Origin: MWBF01 sp040772005
Lineage (GTDB): Bacteria > Chloroflexota > Anaerolineae > CG2-30-64-16
DNA length: 64,000 nucleotides
Assembly: GCA_040772005.1 (NCBI GenBank)
Contig: JAXGYZ010000003.1
Span: 620,001 to 684,000, forward strand
Direction: 5' to 3'
Shown: positions 31,795 through 40,569 of the stretch, piece after piece
Numbering within the stretch: the first letter of the stretch is position 1
Layout: every line of letters begins with the position of its first letter
The notes under the pieces: generated by a model
Databases searched by the model: none
Told to the model about the DNA's origin: nothing
The model's input: only the letters and a program-made list of their open reading frames with translations
Position numbers and translations under genes: made by a program

Positions 31795-33371
31795 GCACTC
31801 CTGACGGGGCGGCTCGCCCCGAACCCGGTCTCGCACGCTCTGCGAGCATCCTCGGCCTCGGCAATATCGCCAGCCGGGTGATCGGCCTTGCGCGCGAATC
31901 GGTCATTTCCGGCTACTACGGGTCGGGCGGCGCGCTGAGCGCGTTCAACCTGGCTGCGCGCGTGCCCACGATGATCTATGACCTGCTGGTCGGTGGGATG
32001 CTGAGCGCGGCGCTCGTGCCGGTCTTCAGCGATTATGCCCGGCGGCAGCAGCGCGACGAGCTGGCGCGGGTGGTCAGCACGGTCTTCAGCCTGATCGCTA
32101 TCGCGATGGCCGGCATCGTCATCCTGCTGGAGCTCTTTGCGGCACCGCTTGCCGGCCTGCTGGGTGACTTCGAAGACCCGGCTCTTCAACAGGTTCTGAC
32201 GAACTCTCTGCGCATCATCGCGCCGGCGGTGCTCTTCTTTGGGGTGTCCGGCGGAGTGACCGGCCTGCTCTATGCGTTGCGTCGCTTTTCGTACACGGCG
32301 GTGAGCGGTGCGGTGTTCAACCTGGGCATCGTGCTGGCCGTTCCGCTGCTGGCGCCGGGGCTGGGCGTCTATGCCCTGCCTATCGGCGTGGTCGGCGGCA
32401 GCATCCTCCAACTGGCGGTCATGGCGCCCGGCCTGCGCGGCATCCCGCTGGGGTTCTCGACGGCCTGGCAGCATCCGGCCGTCCGGCGCATCTTGCGCCT
32501 GTACCTCCCTATCGCGCTGGGGCTAATCGTCACGCAGATACAGATCATCGTGGATGGCCGGTGGGCGTCGGCGACGGGGAGCCAGAGCGTGAGCTGGATG
32601 CGCTATGCGACCACGCTCATTCAGTTTCCACTGGGCCTGGTGCCCGTGGCCGTGTCGCTGGCCGCGCTGCCGACCCTGTCGCGCCACGCGGCGCAGATGG
32701 ACTGGGACAGCTTCCGCAGCGTCCTGGGCCGCGGGCTGCGCCTGGTCCTGCTCCTGCTGCTGCCGGCCACGACCGGCCTGTGGGTGTTGGGCGCGCCGCT
32801 CGTCCGGCTGCTGTTCGAACACGGCGTCTTTCAGCCCGCAGACACGGTGATGACGGTGCAGGCCTTGCGGCTGTATCTGATCGGCCTGCCCTTTGCCGGC
32901 GTGGACTTCCTGCTGAACTACACCTTCTATGCCCGCCAGAACACCCGGACGCCGGCCATTGTCGGGGTCATCTCGATCGGGTTCTACTTTGTGGCTGCGG
33001 CCACGCTCAAGGGCCCGTTAGGTTTCCTGGGCCTGGTGCTGGCGGACTCGGTCAAGCAGGCCGCGCACGCGCTCATCATGGTGGTGCTGTTGCTGCGCAG
33101 CGTGGGGCGGCCACAGGGCGAGCACGTCATTGCGACATTTGTACGCGCTGTCGTCGCGGCGGCCATCATGGCCCTCGCGGTCTGGTTCCTCGTGCCGCCG
33201 CTGGAGGGACGACTGCCGGACAATGTCATGGCGGAGGTGCTGGTTGTGGCAGTTGCGGGTGCGGTGGGCGGCGGTTTGTATTTGCTGCTCTTGCGGCTCC
33301 TGGGCGTTGGGGAACTCTCCGCCCTCGTCTTGGGGGTCACCGTGCGGGTGGCGCGACGCATGAGGCGCTGA
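31791..33371 (+). CDS. murJ: MurJ/MviN-like flippase, second copy
   Basis: A 526-residue polytopic protein with about 14 membrane segments. It opens with SASILGLGNIASRVIGLARE and PTMIYDLLVGGMLSAALVPV, the MurJ N-terminal pattern. It differs strongly from the copy at 20287-21846, so the two are old paralogues. Being translationally coupled to a sugar nucleotidyltransferase and two glycosyltransferases, it may flip a lipid-linked exopolysaccharide or wall-polymer unit, while the other serves lipid II, or the reverse. A 72-bp repeat follows 20 bp after its stop. Confidence 0.88.
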   Translation: MSTPDGAARPEPGLARSASILGLGNIASRVIGLARESVISGYYGSGGALSAFNLAARVPTMIYDLLVGGMLSAALVPVFSDYARRQQRDELARVVSTVFSLIAIAMAGIVILLELFAAPLAGLLGDFEDPALQQVLTNSLRIIAPAVLFFGVSGGVTGLLYALRRFSYTAVSGAVFNLGIVLAVPLLAPGLGVYALPIGVVGGSILQLAVMAPGLRGIPLGFSTAWQHPAVRRILRLYLPIALGLIVTQIQIIVDGRWASATGSQSVSWMRYATTLIQFPLGLVPVAVSLAALPTLSRHAAQMDWDSFRSVLGRGLRLVLLLLLPATTGLWVLGAPLVRLLFEHGVFQPADTVMTVQALRLYLIGLPFAGVDFLLNYTFYARQNTRTPAIVGVISIGFYFVAAATLKGPLGFLGLVLADSVKQAAHALIMVVLLLRSVGRPQGEHVIATFVRAVVAAAIMALAVWFLVPPLEGRLPDNVMAEVLVVAVAGAVGGGLYLLLLRLLGVGELSALVLGVTVRVARRMRR

Positions 33372-33391
33372 ACTGCGCCGCGATCTGTTGG

Positions 33392-33463
33392 TGGAGTCGT
33401 GGCTTCAGCCGGTTTGGGAGCATACGCTCTCAGACAGAGTGACCGGCTGAAGCCTCGAGTCCA
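33392..33463. repeat. 72-bp inverted-repeat element, copy B
   Basis: Begins TGGAGTCGTGGCTTCAGCCGG and ends CCGGCTGAAGCCTCGAGTCCA. Same length, ends and central TACG as copies A and C, with a different middle. It lies 20 bp after the second murJ. Confidence 0.93.
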
Positions 33464-33501
33464 GTTCGCAGGTCGCCCCATCAGTAATCGCCGGGTCGAA
33501 A

Positions 33502-33531
33502 TTGGCGCTGCGGGAACGACGGCAGTATAAT
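33502..33531 (+). promoter_or_regulatory. Promoter of the small membrane protein at 33566
   Basis: TTGGCG (33502-33507), 18-bp spacer, TATAAT (33526-33531), about 34 bp before the ATG. The leader has GGAGGAG 9-10 nt before the start. Confidence 0.65.
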
Positions 33532-33565
33532 ACCGCTGAACTTATCGGGAGGAGACTTTCCCTTT

Positions 33566-33892
33566 ATGGCAAAGAAGAAATCACAAGTCCGCCGCGTGCC
33601 GCGTGCCGCTGAACCGCGGATGTACGGCGACGGCAGGCCGTCACAGGTGGCGCAACAGACCGGAAGCACCACGCCCGCCGGTGCGGCGCCCGCCGCACGC
33701 ACCGCGGCCCCGCGCACCGCAATGCCGGCTCGGCCAGCTAATGCCGCCTCACGCGCTGCAGCCGCAGCCCCGCGCGTCCCGGTCACCGTGACCACGGACT
33801 ACCATTACGTGCTGAAGGACCTGCGACGGCTGGGCATCCTGGCCGCGACTTTCTTCGTCATCCTGGTTGGGCTGGGCCTGATTATCCGCTGA
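33566..33892 (+). CDS. Small single-helix membrane protein
   Basis: A 108-residue protein: a basic N terminus (MAKKKSQVRRVPRAAEPRMY), an Ala/Thr/Pro-rich disordered stretch to about residue 74, a charged patch (DYHYVLKDLRR), and one C-terminal membrane segment (LGILAATFFVILVGLGLIIR) ending at the stop. It is a tail-anchored type protein with the bulk in the cytoplasm. It has its own promoter, a strong Shine-Dalgarno and a terminator, so it is a real, independently made protein. No family name recognised; similar small proteins are common hypotheticals. Confidence 0.8.
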   Translation: MAKKKSQVRRVPRAAEPRMYGDGRPSQVAQQTGSTTPAGAAPAARTAAPRTAMPARPANAASRAAAAAPRVPVTVTTDYHYVLKDLRRLGILAATFFVILVGLGLIIR

Positions 33893-33917
33893 CCGGAACG
33901 GGGAAGCACACTGATGG

Positions 33918-33973
33918 GCTCCGAGGCGCAGACTGGTTTCGACACGAAACGGCCTGCGGCCCGGAGCTTTTTT
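33918..33973 (+). terminator. Intrinsic terminator after the small membrane protein
   Basis: Nested stem: GCTCCG (33918) pairs with CGGAGC (33962-33967), inside which CGCAG pairs with CTGCG and GTTTCG pairs with CGAAAC around ACA. It is followed by six T. It begins 25 bp after the stop. Confidence 0.75.
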
Positions 33974-34023
33974 GTGTCTGCCAGCAGGCACGTCTGCCGG
34001 CAGACACGCCTGCCGGCAGACAC
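33974..34023. repeat. Clustered CTGCCGGCAG palindromes
   Basis: GTGTCTGCC (33974) is complementary to GGCAGACAC (34015-34023). Inside lie the perfect palindrome GTCTGCCGGCAGAC (33992-34005) and a second CTGCCGGCAG (34010-34019). It abuts the stop of the minus-strand gene at 34024 and probably helps end its transcripts. Confidence 0.75.
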
Positions 34024-34791
34024 TCACGTCTGCTCAGGGGCCGCGCGCAGCGCTAGCCAGCCGGTGATGACCGTTTCGACGATCAGGTGACAGGCAAGGC
34101 ACAGCCAGAAACTCCGGGTCAGCGTGAAGAGGGCTGTGGTTGCCACGGCCAGCGCCACCGTACGCAGGATGGCCTCCTGCAGGCCCGGCGTGCGCAGGCG
34201 GGCGCGGGCAAAGGGATTGAGCCCGAATTCGAGCCCCACCAGCGCCATGCCGAGCCAACTGCCCCAGTACAACGGCTCCGCAGCGAGAGCCACGGCAACC
34301 GCAGAAGACGCCTGAAGCTCAGCCAGCCAGCCGATCATCAGTGCCCGGTAGAAGGCCCAGTGCCATTGCTGAAGGATTGCGTCGAGCGGCGCGCGCAGCG
34401 TGGCGAGGATGCGTCCGGCCAGCGATGGCGGCTCGCCTGGCACCAGCTCAATGTGCCGGTAGACGAGCCAGCCGAACAGCAGCACGCCCGTGATGACCCC
34501 AGCGAGAGGCGCGCCGACCGCGGCCATCGTCAGCCATTGCGGTTCGCTGATGCCCATGTAGAAGGGCGAGAGCACCCCGGTCTGCCACGCAATCACCGGC
34601 GGAAGCCCATAGAACAGCGCCTTTGTCAGCCAGGCCAGCACCGTCCGGACCTGCACCTCGGATGGGAGGCGCTGCGGCGCCTGCCGTTGCAGCAGCCACG
34701 CGGCGTTGGCTGCCACCACTGCCAGCAGAACGCTGGCGAGCAGCCACGTGAGCGGGTTGGTGAGATCGAAGAGCGCCGATCGCGTGTTCAT
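34024..34791 (-). CDS. Polytopic membrane protein, possibly distant CPBP type
   Basis: A 255-residue protein with about seven membrane segments (WLLASVLLAVVAANAAWLL, MAAVGAPLAGVITGVLLFGW, and others through FWLCLACHLIVETVITGWLAL). The C-terminal LACHLIVET phrase recalls the last motif of CPBP/Abi prenyl-endopeptidase-like proteins, but the EExxxR motif is reduced to WAFYRA, so peptidase activity is doubtful. It may be leaderless: TAAAAT lies 6 nt before its ATG. Divergent from the hydrolase gene at 34844 with 52 bp between them. Confidence 0.65.
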   Translation of the reverse strand: MNTRSALFDLTNPLTWLLASVLLAVVAANAAWLLQRQAPQRLPSEVQVRTVLAWLTKALFYGLPPVIAWQTGVLSPFYMGISEPQWLTMAAVGAPLAGVITGVLLFGWLVYRHIELVPGEPPSLAGRILATLRAPLDAILQQWHWAFYRALMIGWLAELQASSAVAVALAAEPLYWGSWLGMALVGLEFGLNPFARARLRTPGLQEAILRTVALAVATTALFTLTRSFWLCLACHLIVETVITGWLALRAAPEQT

Positions 34792-34797
34792 GTTGTG

Positions 34798-34825
34798 ATT
34801 TTACCGCCAATCGTCCCAGGCTCAA
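34798..34825 (-). promoter_or_regulatory. Promoter giving a leaderless mRNA for the gene at 34791
   Basis: Minus strand TTGAGC, 16-bp spacer, TAAAAT (34803-34798). The -10 ends 6 nt before ATG, leaving no room for a leader. Confidence 0.5.
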
Positions 34826-34843
34826 AGGAAGGGGTGACGCCGG

Positions 34844-36292
34844 ATGAACCGCAAGCGCCTTGCTGTTGTTGTCCTCGCTTTGCTTGCCATCGTGCTTTCC
34901 TGGTGGCAGGTGCGTGCGCCGCAGCGCGGGTTGACCGTGCGCGGTCTGACGCGCGACGGCGTACCGCTGCTCTATCTCGTGCGGGCCGATGCTGTGCAGG
35001 CACCCGGCGTGCTCGTCGCGCATGGGTTTGCAGGTTCCAAGCAGGTGATGCTCGGCTATGGCTATACCCTGGCCCACGCCGGGTACGCGGTCATGTTGTG
35101 GGACTTCGACGGCCACGCGGCGAATCCCGCGCCGCTGGATCGCACAGCCGGTTTGCAGCGGAACGTCGATACGGCGCTGGCTGCGCTGCTGGAGCAGCCC
35201 GAGGTGAACGCGGCGCGGCTCGCGATTGTCGGACACTCGATGGGCAGCGGCGTGGCGATGACCGCGGGGCTTGCCGCACCGGAGCGGTATGCAGCCGTGG
35301 TCGCCATCTCGCCCACCGGCGCGGAGGTCACCGCTGACGCGCCGCGCAACCTGCTCCTGCAGGCGGGCAGTTGGGAGGGCCGGTTCGTCGCCAACGCCGA
35401 GTCGCTCCTGGCCGCGGCAGGCGGACCGAGCGCGGACCTGGCCGGCGGCCGGGCGCGGCAGTTGACCGTGATCCCGAACGTGGAACATATGTCCATTCTG
35501 TTCAGTCCGGCGAGCCACCGCGCGATGCTGGACTGGCTGAACGGCACGTTCGGCCTGACGCCCGCGGCGCCCTACACCGACCGGCGCATCTTGTGGTATC
35601 TCCTGCATTTGCTGGCGTGGCTGGGGCTCACAGTTGCAGTCGCCCCGGCGCTGCGCAGCGGACGGACCGCGGAGCCGCGCGCACCGGGCTGGAAGCGGTG
35701 GGTAGGGTTGGTCGCCGGGCCGGTCACTGCGGTCCTGGTTCTTGCCGGGCTGAATCGCCTCTTGCCGGTCGCAAATCTTGGCGGGCTGGCGGTCGGTGGG
35801 GCGGTCGCGCTCTGGCTGCTGATCGCGGGGGTGGTTTGGCTGGTCTTCCTGCGGCCGTTATCCCGCCCCGCTGCCGGAGGGATTCTCCTGGGGCTGCTCC
35901 TGTTCGCGCTGCTCTCGCTGGCATTTGGCGCGATGGCGCAAGAGGTGTGGGTGCAATGGTGGCTGATTCCGCCGCGGCTGGCGCGCTGGCCGCTGCTGGC
36001 CGGCGCTTGCGTGCCGTGGTTCCTTGTCGCCGGGTATGCCCAGTGGGGCGCTCGTCCGACAGTGCGCGTGGTCTGGTGGCTGGCGCAGAGTGCGGTGCTG
36101 GTCGGCGGGCTGTTCGTCACGCTCCTGCTCGTGCCGTCGATGGGGTTCCTGGTGCTGCTGATGCCGCTGCTGCCTGTGCTGCTGGCCGTATTTGCCGTGA
36201 CCACGGCGGCGTTCGACCGTCCGTGGCCCTACGCGATCGGCACGGCGCTGTTCTTCGGGTGGGTGCTGGCCGCCGTATTCACGCTGGTTTAG
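34844..36292 (+). CDS. Alpha/beta hydrolase fused to a multi-helix membrane domain
   Basis: A 482-residue protein. An N-terminal anchor (LAVVVLALLAIVLSWWQV) leads to an extracytoplasmic alpha/beta-hydrolase domain (about 30-235): VLVAHGFAGSKQ oxyanion region, nucleophile Ser in VGHSMGSGVA, and catalytic His likely in NVEHMSILF. The C-terminal half has seven or more membrane segments (WYLLHLLAWLGLTVAVAP through FFGWVLAAVFTLV). The substrate may be a lipid or a membrane-derived ester. AAGG/AGGGG lies about 9 nt before ATG. The fusion is the notable point; no partner gene is evident. Confidence 0.8.
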   Translation: MNRKRLAVVVLALLAIVLSWWQVRAPQRGLTVRGLTRDGVPLLYLVRADAVQAPGVLVAHGFAGSKQVMLGYGYTLAHAGYAVMLWDFDGHAANPAPLDRTAGLQRNVDTALAALLEQPEVNAARLAIVGHSMGSGVAMTAGLAAPERYAAVVAISPTGAEVTADAPRNLLLQAGSWEGRFVANAESLLAAAGGPSADLAGGRARQLTVIPNVEHMSILFSPASHRAMLDWLNGTFGLTPAAPYTDRRILWYLLHLLAWLGLTVAVAPALRSGRTAEPRAPGWKRWVGLVAGPVTAVLVLAGLNRLLPVANLGGLAVGGAVALWLLIAGVVWLVFLRPLSRPAAGGILLGLLLFALLSLAFGAMAQEVWVQWWLIPPRLARWPLLAGACVPWFLVAGYAQWGARPTVRVVWWLAQSAVLVGGLFVTLLLVPSMGFLVLLMPLLPVLLAVFAVTTAAFDRPWPYAIGTALFFGWVLAAVFTLV

Positions 36293-36295
36293 ATG

Positions 36296-36330
36296 AATGA
36301 GGAATTGCGAATTACGAATTAGGAATGACT
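36296..36330. repeat. AT-rich AATTACGAATT stretch
   Basis: A short island of GAATT units (GAATTGCGAATTACGAATT and AGGAAT) that is far more AT-rich than its surroundings, right after the hydrolase stop. Repeats of this kind are dispersed in many bacterial genomes. Confidence 0.6.
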
Positions 36331-36362
36331 GAGAGCTATGGCATCTGAAGGAGGATGAAATT

Positions 36363-36414
36363 CCACGGCGCTACCCGCATCCTGCGCGAAGTCGAAGGAT
36401 GGGCAGCGCCGTGG
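36363..36414. terminator. Long imperfect hairpin beyond galK
   Basis: CCACGGCGCT (36363-36372) pairs perfectly with AGCGCCGTGG (36405-36414), and CATCCT (36378) pairs with AGGATG (36396-36401) inside. It is 20 bp past the galK stop. The T tract is weak on both strands, so its role as a terminator is a guess. Confidence 0.45.
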
Positions 36415-36433
36415 GTTCTGGAAGGGTTGTTGG

Positions 36434-37573
36434 CTAAAGTCGTTCGACGCGCGCGCCCTGCGCCGCGCGCGTGGGGTAGAGCGCGGGCGTCAGGCCTGTC
36501 TGCGCCTTATAGGCCGCGGACACTGCGGCGATGGCGTCTGGCGCGGCGGACGTTTCTACGAGCGCAACGCAGCAGCCGCCGAATCCTGCCCCCGTCAGCC
36601 GCGCGCCGTAACATCCCGGCTGGCGGCGCAGCAGCTCCGCCATCGTGTCCAGCTCCACGCTGCTCACCTCGTACAGGTCGCGCAGGCTGGCGTGGGAGGC
36701 GTTCATCAGCCGGCCCACCTGGGCCAGGTCGCCCGCCTCCAGTGCGGCGACGGTCGCAAGCACCCGGTCGTTCTCCTCGATGACGTGCTGCGCCCGGCGG
36801 CGCACCACGTCCGGCACGTCGACGCGCGCGAGCATCGCCAGCGTGGCGTCGCGCAGTGCCGGGACGCCCATTGCAGCCGCGGCGGCTTCGCATTGCGCGC
36901 GGCGTTCGTTGTACGCCGACGAAGCCAACTGGCGGCGCACCGCCGTGTCGGCAATCAGGATGGTCGTGCCCGCCGGCGTCGGCACGGGCCGGTAGGTGAG
37001 GTCGCGGCAGTCGATCAGCAGCACGCGGTCCGGCTGGCCGAGCGCGGATGCAAGCTGGTCCATCAGCCCGGTGTTCGCGCCGACAAAATCACGCTCGGCC
37101 CGCTGGCCGATGCGCGCGGCCTGGTCCGGCGGCACGGTGAACCCGCCCGCCGCAGCGAACGCCTGCACCGCGGCCATCTCCAGCGCGGCCGACGACGAGA
37201 GGCCCGAGCCGATCGGCACGTTGCCCTGAATGACCGCGTTCAGCCCGGACAGCGGATAGCCGGCGGCCAGCAGCCCGGCCGCGACCCCGCGCACGTAGTT
37301 GCTCCACATGACGTGCTGTTCGATGGCCGGGGTGACGTGCGCCAGGTCGAAGGTGGTCTCGCGGTGCAGGTCATGGGCCGTCAGTCGCACGATGTGATCC
37401 TGGCGCGGGGCCGCCGCGATCAGTGTCTCCCGCTCGATGGCAGCAGGAAGCACGAATCCATCGTTGTAGTCTGTGTGCTCTCCGATGATGTTGACCCGGC
37501 CCGGTGCGCGCGCCAGGAGGGTGGCCGGCCGTCCGTAGACCGCCTGGAAATGGGACAGAAGCTGTTGTGTCAT
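36434..37573 (-). CDS. galK: Galactokinase
   Basis: A 379-residue GHMP kinase phosphorylating galactose at C1 in the Leloir pathway. The galactokinase signature GRVNIIGEHTDYNDGFVLP lies near residues 25-43. The ATP loop is PIGSGLSSSAALEMAA (near 120-135), the substrate Asp is in NTGLMDQ, and the third motif is ARLTGAGFGGCCVAL. Length is normal. ATG at 37573 overlaps the galT stop in ATGA fashion; the operon order is galT-galK. No galE or mutarotase gene is in the window. Confidence 0.96.
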   Translation of the reverse strand: MTQQLLSHFQAVYGRPATLLARAPGRVNIIGEHTDYNDGFVLPAAIERETLIAAAPRQDHIVRLTAHDLHRETTFDLAHVTPAIEQHVMWSNYVRGVAAGLLAAGYPLSGLNAVIQGNVPIGSGLSSSAALEMAAVQAFAAAGGFTVPPDQAARIGQRAERDFVGANTGLMDQLASALGQPDRVLLIDCRDLTYRPVPTPAGTTILIADTAVRRQLASSAYNERRAQCEAAAAAMGVPALRDATLAMLARVDVPDVVRRRAQHVIEENDRVLATVAALEAGDLAQVGRLMNASHASLRDLYEVSSVELDTMAELLRRQPGCYGARLTGAGFGGCCVALVETSAAPDAIAAVSAAYKAQTGLTPALYPTRAAQGARVERL

Positions 37574-38619
37574 GATGCCATCCGGTAATGAACTTCGGAC
37601 TGTTCGCGCAGGCGCGCGGCGGCGGCTTCCGCCGGAATATCGCGCTGCGGCTCGCCGAGCATTTCGAACCCGACCATGAACTTGCGGACCGTGGCGGAGC
37701 GCAGCAGCGGCGGATAGAAGTGGGCATGGAGCTGCCAGCCGGGATGCTCGCGGTCGTCGGTCGGCCGCTGGTGCCAGCCCATGCTGTAGGGGAATGACAC
37801 CTCGAATAGATTGTCATAACGAGTGGTCAGCCGCTTCAGGATGTCGGCCAGCGCGTCGCGTTCACCGTCAGACAGGTCGGGCAGCGCGGAGACGGCGCGG
37901 CGGGGCACCACCATCGTCTCGAACGGCCAGATGGCCCAGAACGGCGTCAAGGCCACCCACGCTTCGTTCTCGCAGACCAGGCGGTCGCGCGCTGTCAGTT
38001 CCAGGGCCAGGTAGTCGAGCAGCAGCTTGCGGCCGTGCGCCTCGAAATAGGCGGCCTGCATTTGGCGTTCCTTCGCCGGTTCGTTGGGGATGCTTTCCGT
38101 GGCCCAGATCTGGCCGTGCGGATGCGGATTGCTGGCGCCCATCATCGCGCCGCGATTCTCGAACACCTGGACGTAGTTGATGAAGTCCAGCGCGCCGAGC
38201 TCGACGGTTTGCGCAGCCCATGCGTCGATGACCCGGCGCAGCTCTTCGACACTCATCTCTGCCAGCGTCAGGTCATGGCGCGGGGAGAAGCACAGGACGC
38301 GGCACAGCCCCTGGACCGGTTCTGCGCGGAGGAGTCGCCCGACATCGACCCCGCCCATGACCTCCGCGGGCAGCAGCGCGGCAAAGTCGTTGTCGAACAC
38401 GAAGGTATGCTCGTACGCGGGATTGACCACGCCTCCGGCACGATTGTTGCCCGGACAGAGATAGCAGGTGGGATCGTAGGCGGGCCGGGTCTCCGGCGGC
38501 AGCTTCTCCACCTGCCCCTGCCACGGGCGTTTGGTGCGGTGGGGCGAAACCAGGACCCACTCGCCGGTCAGCGCGTTGAACCTGCGGTGGACATGCTCGG
38601 TAAGGTTGAAGGTTTCCAT
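37570..38619 (-). CDS. galT: Galactose-1-phosphate uridylyltransferase
   Basis: A 349-residue enzyme of the HIT superfamily that swaps UMP between UDP-glucose and galactose-1-phosphate. The active-site motif is NPHPHGQIWA (HPHGQ at 166-170, the His of the second pair being the nucleophile). The structural zinc site has the pair CYLC (C52, C55). The C-terminal half has FYPPLLRSATVRKFMVGFEM as in the family. GGAG lies upstream, and a TATAAT box at 38664-38659 is a likely promoter. It is the first gene of a two-gene galactose operon. Confidence 0.96.
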   Translation of the reverse strand: METFNLTEHVHRRFNALTGEWVLVSPHRTKRPWQGQVEKLPPETRPAYDPTCYLCPGNNRAGGVVNPAYEHTFVFDNDFAALLPAEVMGGVDVGRLLRAEPVQGLCRVLCFSPRHDLTLAEMSVEELRRVIDAWAAQTVELGALDFINYVQVFENRGAMMGASNPHPHGQIWATESIPNEPAKERQMQAAYFEAHGRKLLLDYLALELTARDRLVCENEAWVALTPFWAIWPFETMVVPRRAVSALPDLSDGERDALADILKRLTTRYDNLFEVSFPYSMGWHQRPTDDREHPGWQLHAHFYPPLLRSATVRKFMVGFEMLGEPQRDIPAEAAAARLREQSEVHYRMAS

Positions 38620-38658
38620 CTTTTGCTCTTTGTGGAGATGAACGCAATCGACTACACT

Positions 38659-38664
38659 ATTATA
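38659..38664 (-). promoter_or_regulatory. -10 box of the galTK operon
   Basis: Minus strand TATAAT, 39 bp before the galT ATG. There is only a poor -35 17 bp upstream, so an activator may be needed. Confidence 0.4.
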
Positions 38665-38797
38665 CGATACCTGCGCGGAAGCACGAATTTGCCGTCACGG
38701 GAACCGCGCAACACCGTCCTTAATAGTGAGTCGGTATCGTAACGCTTGCGCGTCCAGAGTTCAGGCAACAGGACCGCGCATCGAACAGGAGAAGACC

Positions 38798-40567
38798 ATG
38801 TCAACGCTCGACACGGTGGGAACGACCGGCACGGCTGGCATCGATCGGGCCGGGCCAGCGCGCGGTTGGCTCTCCCCACGCGGCGCGCTGCGCTTGCGCC
38901 CGATCCTGTGGGTGCTGTGCCTGGCAGCGGGCCTCACGGTCGCCTGGGCCTGGATACAGCCCGCGACCGCAACCGGTATCACCCCTTCGACCCCTGCGGA
39001 TTGTCTCTGCGAAGCAGACGCCTATGAGCCCGACGACCTGAAGGCGGACGCCAGGCTGCTGCCCATCACCAACGAAGGTCAGGCGCATACGTTTCACGTG
39101 CGCACCGATGTGGATTGGTATCGTTTCGAGGGCCTGGTTCCCGGCCGCTTCTACAAGGTCGCAACCTCGCAACTGGTGGATGGCGTCGACACCTACATGA
39201 TGCTGTATGACCCGGCCGGTACGCTGGTCAGGGCGAACGACGACATCGACACTCCGCGCTGCCTGGTGGATCCGCAGTACTGCGCGTCGAGCATCACCTG
39301 GCAGGCCAAATCGAGCGGCCCATATCATCTCAATGTGCGAACACTGACCTATCCGCAGGCCGAGCCGCCCGCCTGTCCCTGCCCTGGCTACCGCATTGCG
39401 GCCGTGGCGATGGTCGCGCATCTGCCTTTCCAGAGTGGTCTGCCGGAGCCGACGCTCACGCCGTCCATCACGCCGACGCCCACGGCGACTGATACGCCCG
39501 CACCGACTGACACGCCTACTGTTACGCCAACACCGACGGCATCGTACACGCCAACGTCGTCGCCCACCGCGACTCACACGCGTACACCCACGATTACGCC
39601 GACGGAATTCCCGACCGTCGAGCCGGTCACGATCGCGCTGCCCGCCGCGACGCACCCGAACTCGGTCGCGGTCAACGCGCTGACCCACCGCGCATACGTC
39701 ACCTCCCGCGATGATGACCGGCTTTACATGCTCGACGGGCTGACGTTGCAGGTGTTGGACAGCGCGCAAGTGGGAGACGAGCCGTGGGGTGTGGCGGTCA
39801 ACGAGGCGCGCAACCGGGTCTATGTCCTGGGCTTTGCGGACGGGTCGCTGACCACGCTCGACGGCGCCAGCCTCGCGGTGCTCCACACGCAGACGGTCGG
39901 CCGCGAGCCCACAGCAATCAGGGTGGATCAGGCATCGGGGCGCATCTTCGTCGTCCTGTATGGGACGAACACCCTTTCGGTGCTGGACGGGAGCACTGAT
40001 CCGCCCGTGCTGGCCGACTATGTCAGCACGCGGGCTTACGGGTCATGGGGCATCGCGTTCAACCCGATGCTGAACCGGGTCTATGTGAGCGGCCGCGACA
40101 GCCAGACGATCACCACGCTGGACGGCAACAACGGCTGGCGGGCCATCGAGGACCAGACCATCGGCACGCGCAACGGGTGCGTGCCATACGCGATGGAGTA
40201 TGTCCGGGCATACGGTCAGTTGTTCGTCGCGTGTGCGCCGCGGGGCACGAACGTGGAATGGGCGGTCATCTACCGTGCGCAGGCCAACGGGCTGAGCCAC
40301 CTCATGACGCGCACCATCGGCTCCGGCGGCGACAACGGCGGCGGCGGCATCGCCGTCAACCCGGCCACCAACTACGTATTCATCACGAACAGCGTATCCA
40401 ACAACGTGAGCATCATCTCGGCCAATGACCTGGGGCTGGTCATCCGGCCCCAGCCGGTGGGGCTTAACCCCTTCGGTGTAGCCGTCGATCGTCTCACCGG
40501 GCAGGTCTTTGTGGTGAACCGCGAGAGCCACACGGTTTCAGTGTTCCCGGATCCGGCTGTGCCTTGA
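38798..40567 (+). CDS. Secreted PPC-domain and YVTN-type beta-propeller protein
   Basis: A 589-residue exported protein. A long signal or anchor (ILWVLCLAAGLTVAWAWIQP, about 27-46) is followed by a pre-peptidase C-terminal (PPC)-like domain (EPDDLKADARLLPI, DVDWYRFEGLVPGRFYKVATS). A Thr/Pro linker covers about 225-285. A C-terminal beta-propeller of five to seven YVTN-like blades follows (PNSVAVNALTHRAYVTSRDD, PWGVAVNEARNRVYVLGFAD, GIAFNPMLNRVYVSG). Such proteins sit on the cell surface and may bind sugars or proteins; there is no enzyme motif. The ATG at 38798 is chosen for the GGAG 8 nt upstream. Confidence 0.85.
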   Translation: MSTLDTVGTTGTAGIDRAGPARGWLSPRGALRLRPILWVLCLAAGLTVAWAWIQPATATGITPSTPADCLCEADAYEPDDLKADARLLPITNEGQAHTFHVRTDVDWYRFEGLVPGRFYKVATSQLVDGVDTYMMLYDPAGTLVRANDDIDTPRCLVDPQYCASSITWQAKSSGPYHLNVRTLTYPQAEPPACPCPGYRIAAVAMVAHLPFQSGLPEPTLTPSITPTPTATDTPAPTDTPTVTPTPTASYTPTSSPTATHTRTPTITPTEFPTVEPVTIALPAATHPNSVAVNALTHRAYVTSRDDDRLYMLDGLTLQVLDSAQVGDEPWGVAVNEARNRVYVLGFADGSLTTLDGASLAVLHTQTVGREPTAIRVDQASGRIFVVLYGTNTLSVLDGSTDPPVLADYVSTRAYGSWGIAFNPMLNRVYVSGRDSQTITTLDGNNGWRAIEDQTIGTRNGCVPYAMEYVRAYGQLFVACAPRGTNVEWAVIYRAQANGLSHLMTRTIGSGGDNGGGGIAVNPATNYVFITNSVSNNVSIISANDLGLVIRPQPVGLNPFGVAVDRLTGQVFVVNRESHTVSVFPDPAVP

Positions 40568-40569
40568 AC

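Noticed and set aside
33911..33973. tmRNA or other known structured RNA
   Set aside because: The GACTGGTTTCGACA phrase is reminiscent, but there is no tRNA-like end and the whole folds as a simple nested terminator with a T run.
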